Assembly: GCA_934096735.1 (NCBI GenBank)
Contig: CAKOMS010000015.1
Span: 1 to 20,469 of the forward strand
Length of the DNA: 20,469 bases
Source: an uncultured Bacilli bacterium
GTDB taxonomy: Bacteria > Bacillota_I > Bacilli_A > RF39 > UBA660
Direction: 5' to 3'
A program made the position numbers and the translations under genes. Numbering within the stretch: the first letter of the stretch is position 1; each line of letters opens with the position of its first letter. The notes under the pieces were generated by a model that ran no database searches, was not told where the DNA came from, and worked only from the letters and a program-made list of their open reading frames with translations. Shown here piece after piece: positions 1-5,450 of this stretch.

Positions 1-30
1 CTTGCCGGGAATTGGCTCCTTTATTATATC

Positions 31-57
31 AAAAAGCCGCACCCTAGTGGTGCGGTT
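31..57 (-). terminator. Intrinsic terminator of ezrA
   Basis: On the minus strand a 7-bp stem (CCGCACC/GGTGCGG, 5-nt loop) is followed by CTTTTT. It starts about 45 nt after the ezrA stop codon. The 30 bases beyond it (1-30) are too short to assign. On the minus strand they contain AAAGGAG, which could be the ribosome site of a gene outside the window. Confidence 0.85.
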
Positions 58-101
58 CAAATTTCAATTTAGGAAATAATAAAAAACTTAACTATTTTTT
101 A

Positions 102-1817
102 TTATTTGTATTCTTCTAATAATCTTTTATGTATACCAGGCTCAATAACATTTATAGCATTAATTGCTTGTTCTAAACTATTTTTAAAATTTCCTTTATA
201 GAAATTAATTTCTGCTTTTTGAAGTCCTAAATCTACTTCTTTATTTGTAACTCTATATCTATTACCATAAACAATTGCAGTTTCAGCCATTTTAGCTGTT
301 TTTACAGTTTCATTAATAGTATTATATACTTTTAATACTAAATCTCTTGCAGTATCTACTCTTAAATTTAAAGTTTTTATTGATATAGGTCTTTTATCAA
401 GTTCTTTTACCATTTCATTAATAGCAAGAGTTGCTTCACTTAATTCAACATAATAGTTTTTAGGTATAACTGGTAGTTTATAACTTCTTACTTTTTCTTT
501 AGCTTGAATTAAAATATCTTTTATTTGATCTAATTCTTCTCTTGCTCTATTTTCATCTTCTTTTAGACTTCCTAATGTTCTTAGGGCAATAGTTAATTTT
601 TCTTCAGTTTTACTAAGCTTATTATTAATTATTTCCATTTCTTTAGATAATTTTGAAAATGCTAATGTTTTACTTCTTTCAAGTTCTACTACATGATCAT
701 ATGAATTTCTAATATCATTAAATTCTTCTTTTATTTCACCAATAACTGATACTTCTTCATCTTGTAAATCATAACTATATTTAATGTCATCAATTTTTCT
801 ATATAATTCATTGTTAATCTTTTCTAATTTTGATACTTTAATTAATATACTTCTTTTAAATTCTTCATAAGTTTTTCTAGTAATTCTTTCTTTATCAAAA
901 TCATTATATAATGAATCAAAATAATCTAACATTGTTTTAAGTTCAAATACAGAATCTACTACATTTAAAACATTAAGTCTATCAAATGCATCTTGTATTT
1001 TTTTATTTGCTTCAGTTACATTATATTCAATATTTAAATAATCTAAATTATATCCTTCAAGTTTCATTCTATGTGATATATCTTCAATTTCTTCAATTCT
1101 CTTAGGTATTAAGTTATTACCTAGATTTACAATTATTTTAGTTTCATTAATAACTATCTTAAGATTTCCAATAATATCATCAATAGCTTTTACTATTTTT
1201 CCAACTTCTAAATATTCATTATTATCCATAGCAATTTCAAAAGCACTAAATAGTTTATCTACATTTTCAAATTGTAAATCTAGGGGTGTTTTTATTATTT
1301 TAAAGTCATCAATATTATTATTGTATAAGTTAATTATATCTCTATATTCTGCTTTAAGTTTAATTATTGTTTCTCTATTTCTTTCTTCACTTAAAGTTAT
1401 TTCTCTTATTTCTTCTAATAAAAAATCTGCTTTAGTTTTTAAATAATTAATATTTACATCAACTTCAATTAATTTTTTCTTTAATTTGTCATATTCTTTT
1501 TCATTATAAGCATCTTGTAATTCAATAATATCATCAGTTATTTTAGGTATTTCTGAATCTCTTATATCAATGAACCTTTGTTGCCAGTCATCAAATCTTT
1601 TTTTTAGTTCTTTATTATTTACTAAGGCTTCAACTTTGTTTAATTCTGACATAATATTTGAAGATATTATTAAATTTTTTTCTCTTTCTAAAATGTTTAT
1701 TTCATTATTTAAATCTTTACGATATTTTTTATTCATTAAAAGCAAAACAATTACAACGATTATCATTGTAACTACATAGTACGCTACTGCTATAAGTAAG
1801 AATGTTTCTTTTGTCAT
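102..1817 (-). CDS. ezrA: Septation ring formation regulator EzrA
   Basis: A 571-aa protein with one N-terminal membrane segment (about residues 6-28), a short basic stretch, then a long, almost entirely helical coiled-coil body rich in Lys, Glu, Asn and Ile. This is the layout and length of EzrA (about 560-575 aa). The early pattern with a Phe-Asp-Asp-Trp box near residue 75 also fits the family. EzrA is a membrane-anchored cytoplasmic protein that modulates FtsZ ring assembly and links division to PBP localisation in Bacilli. The start is supported by AAGGTGG 7 nt before the ATG. It is transcribed alone, from a promoter near 1846-1874 to the terminator at 31-57. Identification rests on architecture and overall sequence character, because the family has few invariant motifs. 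Confidence 0.85.
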   Translation of the reverse strand: MTKETFLLIAVAYYVVTMIIVVIVLLLMNKKYRKDLNNEINILEREKNLIISSNIMSELNKVEALVNNKELKKRFDDWQQRFIDIRDSEIPKITDDIIELQDAYNEKEYDKLKKKLIEVDVNINYLKTKADFLLEEIREITLSEERNRETIIKLKAEYRDIINLYNNNIDDFKIIKTPLDLQFENVDKLFSAFEIAMDNNEYLEVGKIVKAIDDIIGNLKIVINETKIIVNLGNNLIPKRIEEIEDISHRMKLEGYNLDYLNIEYNVTEANKKIQDAFDRLNVLNVVDSVFELKTMLDYFDSLYNDFDKERITRKTYEEFKRSILIKVSKLEKINNELYRKIDDIKYSYDLQDEEVSVIGEIKEEFNDIRNSYDHVVELERSKTLAFSKLSKEMEIINNKLSKTEEKLTIALRTLGSLKEDENRAREELDQIKDILIQAKEKVRSYKLPVIPKNYYVELSEATLAINEMVKELDKRPISIKTLNLRVDTARDLVLKVYNTINETVKTAKMAETAIVYGNRYRVTNKEVDLGLQKAEINFYKGNFKNSLEQAINAINVIEPGIHKRLLEEYK

Positions 1818-1845
1818 TACACTACCACCTTACTATAATAATTCT

Positions 1846-1874
1846 ATCATATAATTCATTATTTTAAAATTCAG
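1846..1874 (-). promoter_or_regulatory. Probable sigma-A promoter of ezrA
   Basis: Minus-strand -35 CTGAAT, 17-nt spacer, -10 TATGAT, ending about 30 nt upstream of the ezrA ATG. The -10 has one mismatch and the -35 two mismatches to consensus. Confidence 0.5.
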
Positions 1875-1922
1875 AAATTAAAATTTCTTTAATTTTGTTA
1901 TAAATTGTCAAATTTTGATGAC

Positions 1923-1978
1923 AAAACAAAAAGACTTATTGTATTAACTCTATAAAAATTTATGTTAATTAAGGTCTT
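1923..1978 (-). terminator. Probable terminator of the small-peptide transcript
   Basis: A long interrupted hairpin: AAGAC/GTCTT outer stem, then TTA/TAA, ATTAAC/GTTAAT and an AT-rich inner stem, with two bulges. On the minus strand it is followed by TTTGTTTT. It would end the peptide mRNA about 70 nt past its stop codon, so the mRNA would contain the full complement of the short plus-strand RNA. The weak T run makes this less certain than the other terminators. Confidence 0.5.
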
Positions 1979-2006
1979 GAATATTTTATTTTATTTATGT
2001 TATACT
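1977..2006 (+). promoter_or_regulatory. Sigma-A promoter of a short antisense RNA
   Basis: -35 TTGAAT (1977-1982), 18-nt spacer, -10 TATACT (2001-2006). Transcription would start near 2012-2014. No open reading frame of useful length follows before the terminator at 2051-2090, so the product appears to be a non-coding RNA of about 80 nt. Confidence 0.6.
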
Positions 2007-2012
2007 TTTATT

Positions 2013-2090
2013 AGGTAAGTGTGAATTCCACACCACCATTTATTGGGTGTACTATCCTATGACTTCAATAAGCCATTGGATAGTTTTTTT
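2013..2090 (+). ncRNA. Candidate antitoxin-like antisense RNA (about 80 nt)
   Basis: The interval runs from the inferred start site of the promoter at 1977-2006 to an intrinsic terminator: stem ACTATCC/GGATAGT, with inner pairs ATG/CAT and CTT/AAG, then eight T. The 3' half is complementary to the last 13 codons and stop of the 39-aa peptide gene on the opposite strand; the 5' half is complementary to that mRNA's 3' untranslated part. Convergent overlap of a short RNA with the 3' end of a small hydrophobic peptide mRNA is the arrangement known for TxpA/RatA and BsrG/SR4. The RNA is inferred from promoter and terminator only. Confidence 0.5.
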
Positions 2091-2092
2091 TA
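2051..2092 (+). terminator. Intrinsic terminator of the antisense RNA
   Basis: The 7-bp outer stem ACTATCC/GGATAGT is extended by ATG/CAT and CTT/AAG through single mismatches, with a CAAT loop, and is followed directly by a T tract. On the other strand there is no T tract, so it works for the plus strand only. It lies inside the 3' end of the peptide coding sequence. Confidence 0.8.
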
Positions 2093-2171
2093 TTTTATCT
2101 AAATGTAATAATACAAGTAGTAAAACAAATATTATTACTTTTGCAAACAAATATTTAGTTTTCAATTTCAT
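2052..2171 (-). CDS. Small hydrophobic peptide, candidate type I toxin
   Basis: The likely product is 39 aa: a basic start (MKLKTK), one membrane-spanning segment of about 18 residues rich in Val, Leu, Ile and Phe, then a charged helix with KIKK and a WLIEVIG end. The frame stays open 24 codons further upstream from a GTG, but the internal ATG at 2169-2171 is favoured because it follows an unusually long Shine-Dalgarno match (AAAGGGGGTGAT, 2181-2192). The core-to-start distance of about 13 nt is longer than usual. Size, topology and the convergent RNA over its 3' end resemble type I toxins such as TxpA or BsrG, but no family match is claimed. It could instead be an unrelated small membrane protein. 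Confidence 0.55.
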   Translation of the reverse strand: MKLKTKYLFAKVIIFVLLLVLLHLDKIKKTIQWLIEVIG

Positions 2172-2311
2172 AATCCCAATATCACCCCCTTTCTCAAAAA
2201 GGTAAAACCCCCTGAAAAAAAGGAATGGTGGTGTTTCATTCACACTTAAGTCTTTATTTAAATATAAAGTATTTAAAAAATCAACATAAATCGTACGACC
2301 TAATTCGACAT

Positions 2312-2341
2312 AAAAAAATCGTTCTCTATTGGCGAAAACGA
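2312..2341 (-). terminator. Intrinsic terminator of the first surface-protein gene
   Basis: On the minus strand a perfect 8-bp stem (TCGTTTTC/GAGAACGA with one G-U pair), 7-nt loop and seven T. It lies about 60 nt after the stop codon, immediately beyond the conserved 49-nt element. Confidence 0.85.
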
Positions 2342-2345
2342 ATTT

Positions 2346-2394
2346 TTCTTTTAGTTCGGGAGAACTTCTTCTATTTTTATGTCTTCATTGACAA
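2346..2394 (-). repeat. 49-nt conserved 3'-flanking element, copy 1
   Basis: This lies a few bases past the stop codon of the first surface-protein gene and matches 18949-18997 at 47 of 49 positions. It holds a 5-bp inverted repeat (2353-2366): AGTTC/GAACT with loop GGGA on the plus strand, TCCC on the gene strand. It lacks a T tract on the gene strand, and a separate normal terminator follows in each case, so it is not itself the terminator. Confidence 0.85.
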
Positions 2395-2400
2395 GATAAA

Positions 2401-3903
2401 CTAATCTAATTGAGCTAAAATATATGGTGACTCAACAGTACCATTTCCTTCTCCACTTAGCTTAACTTTTGTTAAAAGTGACACTGCAGGCCGGGCCCCG
2501 AAAGATAAGCGCATGTTTGACTTGCTTTTCAAACTCCCACGATACATTGTACGGATTAAATTGAAGTCGTAAGGGGACAGCAACCAATAAACATCATTAT
2601 TATTTAAGTAATTAGTATCTGAACCACCACGGGCAAGACTTGCTTCTTTACTCGTTAATAATCCTACTGGATAATCTAAAGCATTATTTCCGTAACCTAA
2701 AGTTCCTCCAGAATCAACTTTTAATGTAAATTGATCTTCTTTATCTTGACATGTTAATCTTGCATTACTTTCATCATAATCATTAAATTGCAAATTAACA
2801 GTTATACTTCCACCACTCGGATTACATCCTCCTAAGTTTGTTATATGTCTATTATTGCAATAAATTGCATTTTCTAAATAATCTGTTACATTTGTCATAT
2901 TATTTTTATACCAATTATCTATTACTGTCTTTATTGTACTATTTGTTGTATTATAATTTAGCATTTCGTCTAAGGCATCTTCTATCTTTTTACCATTTGT
3001 TAATGGCATATAATATGCAATAGGAGCACTATTTATATTATAGATATAATATACTGTCGAACAACTTGAACTTGTACTTAAACATGTATAATGTTTACTA
3101 CTTAGTTTACTATACATATCTGCTATTGCTCCACTTTCTGCATTATTTAATGTATATGTTGTTCCATTCCATGTTACATCACTTCCATAATAATATATTC
3201 TAAAATCTGATCCTAATTTATTTAGGTGCTCATAGACAGTTCCGTACATATATCCTACATAGGCTAGTGAATTACCATTTGTATTAAATGCTGTTCCATT
3301 TGGTTCCAAATAAACATCTGTTCCTGTGTTATTACATTTTGTATCTTCTTTATATACTCCGTTGTAAATAAGTTTTACTCCGTCTGTTTCAGTTGTTCTT
3401 ACCATCTTCCAACAATAATTATTAAATAGTACGTTATTGTTCGTTGTATTCCCTGCATAATAATATACATCTTTTCCATTTTCATCTGTTGTTTTTTGTA
3501 CTCTATTGCTATTATTATAGTCTTCAATTACTCTATCATATACTTTTGTTAATTCTTTATCAAAATACAAATAACAATATACTGTTTTGTTTGTTCTTGC
3601 TGATACTACTCCATCACTATAGCTTAGTACATTTTCTATCTTATTTCCATTATTATCTACACATGATGACATTGTTTCATTTAGTACATATGCTCCTTCT
3701 GGAAATGTACTTGATTCATTATAATTACCACTAGCATCCTTTACCATAATTGCAAAAAGATTATCAGATTTACTATCTAATAATTTAATATCATCTAATG
3801 TATTATTTTTGTTACCAAAACTCTTAATCCCTAAAAATAAAGTTATTACTTCTATTCCAAGAAGGAGTTTCACAACCCCCCCCCGGAAGTCTATTTTTTT
3901 CAT
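2401..3903 (-). CDS. Secreted/surface protein with variable C-terminal domain (copy 1)
   Basis: A 500-aa protein with a basic N-terminus and one hydrophobic segment (about residues 10-27), which should export or anchor it. The rest is rich in Asn, Thr, Ser and Tyr with scattered Cys. Recognisable blocks are YCWKMVR (about 170), YVGYMYG, an IKTVIDNWY box and, near the C-terminus, YWLLSP followed by a variable stretch and ARPAVSL, then a GEGNGT..SPYIL tail. The YW.LSP...RPA pattern resembles C-type-lectin-like or FGE-like variable domains (for example the DUF6273 style) seen in many uncultured Firmicutes; this is resemblance only. Start: GGAGG 8 nt before the ATG. Codons 7-10 contain nine consecutive G. 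Codons 441-474 are far more GC-rich than the rest. The paralogue starts at 19006. Function unknown; adhesin or antigen is plausible. Confidence 0.8.
   Translation of the reverse strand: MKKIDFRGGVVKLLLGIEVITLFLGIKSFGNKNNTLDDIKLLDSKSDNLFAIMVKDASGNYNESSTFPEGAYVLNETMSSCVDNNGNKIENVLSYSDGVVSARTNKTVYCYLYFDKELTKVYDRVIEDYNNSNRVQKTTDENGKDVYYYAGNTTNNNVLFNNYCWKMVRTTETDGVKLIYNGVYKEDTKCNNTGTDVYLEPNGTAFNTNGNSLAYVGYMYGTVYEHLNKLGSDFRIYYYGSDVTWNGTTYTLNNAESGAIADMYSKLSSKHYTCLSTSSSCSTVYYIYNINSAPIAYYMPLTNGKKIEDALDEMLNYNTTNSTIKTVIDNWYKNNMTNVTDYLENAIYCNNRHITNLGGCNPSGGSITVNLQFNDYDESNARLTCQDKEDQFTLKVDSGGTLGYGNNALDYPVGLLTSKEASLARGGSDTNYLNNNDVYWLLSPYDFNLIRTMYRGSLKSKSNMRLSFGARPAVSLLTKVKLSGEGNGTVESPYILAQLD
2482..2583 (-). 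other. Hypervariable, GC-rich segment of surface protein copy 1
   Basis: This covers codons 441-474. I count 49 G/C in 102 bases (48%), in a gene and window that are otherwise strongly AT-rich. It uses codons rare elsewhere here: CTG, TCC, CGC, GGG, GCC, CGG. It shares almost no residues with the equivalent block of the paralogue, although the sequence on both sides aligns well. Confidence 0.8.
3876..3884 (-). repeat. Nine-base G tract at codons 7-10
   Basis: The coding strand has nine consecutive G within the signal-sequence region of the first surface-protein gene. With nine G the frame is open. Gain or loss of one G would shift the frame just after the start codon. It is the longest G/C homopolymer I see in the window. 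Confidence 0.9.
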
Positions 3904-3919
3904 TTTATCAACCTCCGAG

Positions 3920-3943
3920 TAAGTAAGTTTTTCCTCTTACTTA
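3920..3943 (-). promoter_or_regulatory. Hairpin in the 5' leader of surface protein copy 1
   Basis: A perfect 8-bp inverted repeat (TAAGTAAG/CTTACTTA, 8-nt loop) ends 3-4 nt before the GGAGG ribosome site. It would form in the mRNA leader made from the promoter at 3962-3990 and could affect initiation or stability. There is no T tract after it, so it is not a terminator. Confidence 0.5.
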
Positions 3944-3955
3944 TTTTCTATCTAT

Positions 3956-3984
3956 AAAAAAATCATACTATAAAATTAGTATGA
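3956..3984 (-). terminator. Intrinsic terminator of the rlmN-rpe operon
   Basis: A perfect 8-bp stem (TCATACTA/TAGTATGA), 6-nt loop and seven T on the minus strand, 12 nt after the rpe stop. It overlaps the promoter of the next gene. Confidence 0.85.
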
Positions 3985-3990
3985 ATTCAA
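3962..3990 (-). promoter_or_regulatory. Sigma-A promoter of surface protein copy 1
   Basis: -35 TTGAAT (3985-3990), exactly 17-nt spacer, -10 TATGAT (3962-3967) on the minus strand. The leader would be about 50 nt. The spacer and -10 are formed by the terminator hairpin of the upstream operon. Confidence 0.65.
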
Positions 3991-3996
3991 TAATTT

Positions 3997-4626
3997 TTAA
4001 TTAATTTGTTTTTTTAAAATATCTATTTGCTTATTATAGTCATCACTTAAACATATAAAAGAACCACTTATTAATCTATCTACTCTTATGTCTTTTAAAT
4101 ATTTAATAGAATCTTTATTAATACCACCATCTACTCCTAAAAGTATTTTTTCTTTTTGCAGTTTTTTTAATTTACTAACCATTCTTGACATAAATTCTTG
4201 TCCACCTTTACCTGGATAAACAGTCATTACAAGAACATAATCAATTTTAGAAATATATTCTTTTATTATATCTACATCATCTTCTATTGAAAGTGCTACT
4301 CCTACTTTAAAATTATATTTTTTTATTAAATTAATTGTTTTTTCTATATTGTCTGTAGCATCAAAATGAAATGTAATTGTATCAACATTTAATTTAGCTA
4401 AATCATTAATATATACTTCTGGATTTATAGTCATTAAATGAATATCTAATGGTTTATTTGTATACTTTAAATCATCTATTACTGTTTTCATAGTAAAATT
4501 ACATACTCCAGCATATATTCCATCCATTAAATCAACATGTATTAAATCTGCTTTGCTTTCATCTATTTTATTAATAGTTTCACTTTTAGATAATTTACTT
4601 TTTAAATAACTAACTGCTATTTCCAT
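3997..4626 (-). CDS. rpe: Ribulose-phosphate 3-epimerase
   Basis: A 209-aa TIM-barrel enzyme interconverting ribulose 5-phosphate and xylulose 5-phosphate in the pentose phosphate pathway. Family motifs are present in order: IHVDLMDG (metal ligands H30 and D32, catalytic D35), DIHLM (H63), the VMTVYPGKGGQ loop (about 134-143) and the phosphate-binding GVDGGI with catalytic D166. It is slightly shorter than the usual 215-225 aa. The start is two bases after the rsgA stop, so the two are translationally coupled. It is the last gene of the operon; the thiamine pyrophosphokinase gene that follows in Bacillus is absent and is replaced by the surface-protein gene. Confidence 0.93.
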   Translation of the reverse strand: MEIAVSYLKSKLSKSETINKIDESKADLIHVDLMDGIYAGVCNFTMKTVIDDLKYTNKPLDIHLMTINPEVYINDLAKLNVDTITFHFDATDNIEKTINLIKKYNFKVGVALSIEDDVDIIKEYISKIDYVLVMTVYPGKGGQEFMSRMVSKLKKLQKEKILLGVDGGINKDSIKYLKDIRVDRLISGSFICLSDDYNKQIDILKKQIN

Positions 4627-4628
4627 GT

Positions 4629-5450
4629 TTACTCCTTTATAAATTTAATATAATTATTATAACGACTTTCTAAAATATTTTTATTATCTCTTATACTACA
4701 ACCTTGTTCATCTACATGTGTACAATCTTTATATTTACATATATAATTTTTAAATTCTATAAAACTATTTTTTATACTTTCTTTATCATATTTATTAATA
4801 TCAATTTTAGAAAATCCTGGTGTATCTACTATATAAAAATTATTAATTTTATATATTTCTGTTATTCTTGTTGTATGTACTCCTCTTCCTAAACTTTTAG
4901 ATATTTCACTAGTTTTTAAGTTTAATTTTTTATCTAATTTATTTATTAAAGTAGATTTACCAGACCCAGTTTGTCCTACTAAAGTAACTATCTTACCTTT
5001 TAAAAATCTTTTTAATTTAAATATTTGTTTATTTGTAAATACTTTAATACCTATTTTTTCATAATATTTTTTTATATTTTTTATGTTTCTTAATTCATCT
5101 TTATTGCATAAATCTAATTTAGTAAAAATTATTACTGGTTCAATTTTTTCCATAGTTACTATACTTATAAGTCTATCAAGTAATGATAAACTTATTGTTG
5201 GTTCAGTGATACTTGTTACTATTAATGCTTCATCTATATTTGCTACCATTGGTCTATTTAGAAAATTTTTTCTAGGTAATATACTTTCAATTACTAATTT
5301 TTCTTTATCAAAAGTTACATAGTCTCCTACTAAAGGGGTAATTTTTTCATTTCTAAATTTACCTCTACTTTTACAATCATAATTTATATTATCAAAAGAA
5401 ACAGTGAAAGTATCACTGTTAATTTTAATTATTCTACCTTGTTCTAACAT
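4629..5450 (-). CDS. rsgA: Ribosome small subunit maturation GTPase RsgA
   Basis: A 273-aa circularly permuted GTPase that acts on 30S subunits late in assembly. An N-terminal OB-fold (about 1-65) precedes the permuted G domain: TKLD (110-113, G4), the P-loop GQTGSGKS (159-166) and DTPG (209-212, G3). A C-terminal zinc site is formed by C238, C243, H245 and C251. It is a little shorter than the usual 290-300 aa but complete. The ATG overlaps the prkC stop (ATGTTAG) and there is no strong ribosome site, so coupled translation is likely. Position between prkC and rpe is the conserved Firmicute order. Confidence 0.95.
   Translation of the reverse strand: MLEQGRIIKINSDTFTVSFDNINYDCKSRGKFRNEKITPLVGDYVTFDKEKLVIESILPRKNFLNRPMVANIDEALIVTSITEPTISLSLLDRLISIVTMEKIEPVIIFTKLDLCNKDELRNIKNIKKYYEKIGIKVFTNKQIFKLKRFLKGKIVTLVGQTGSGKSTLINKLDKKLNLKTSEISKSLGRGVHTTRITEIYKINNFYIVDTPGFSKIDINKYDKESIKNSFIEFKNYICKYKDCTHVDEQGCSIRDNKNILESRYNNYIKFIKE

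Larger units (their letters stand above)
2016..2248. repeat. 25-bp inverted repeat flanking the small-peptide unit
   Basis: Left arm 2016-2040, right arm 2224-2248. The arms match at 22 of 25 positions: two 11-base blocks, TAAGTGTGAAT and ACACCACCATT, separated by three mismatched bases. The consequence is that the plus-strand RNA and the minus-strand peptide mRNA would both begin with nearly the same sequence. No clear target-site duplication lies outside the arms. Confidence 0.75.

Noticed and set aside
1..30. Possible tRNA end or coding end at the left edge (relatively GC-rich).
   Set aside because: It does not form a tRNA arm on either strand and is too short for a coding call. It may be the leader of a gene outside the window.
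2172..2243. 24-codon N-terminal extension of the small peptide from a GTG.
   Set aside because: The extension overlaps the inverted-repeat arm and contains the long Shine-Dalgarno sequence of the internal ATG. It adds an unlikely Pro/Phe-rich segment with no ribosome site of its own.
2016..2248. Miniature transposon bounded by 25-bp inverted repeats.
   Set aside because: No target-site duplication is evident and there is no second copy in the window. The repeat arms fit the 5' ends of two opposing transcripts better. Kept only as an alternative.
2601..2640. Search for a second, A-rich template copy of the variable segment inside the window.
   Set aside because: The invariant stretch upstream of the variable block occurs only in the two surface-protein genes, and no reverse-transcriptase gene is present. 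The retroelement machinery, if any, is elsewhere.
3444..3734. Open frames on the strand opposite the two surface-protein genes, rich in Leu, Tyr and His.
   Set aside because: They are shadows of Asn/Thr/Tyr-rich coding sequence, without ribosome sites and with no independent codon signal. The same applies to the other frames opposite ezrA, prkC, rsgA and the kinase.
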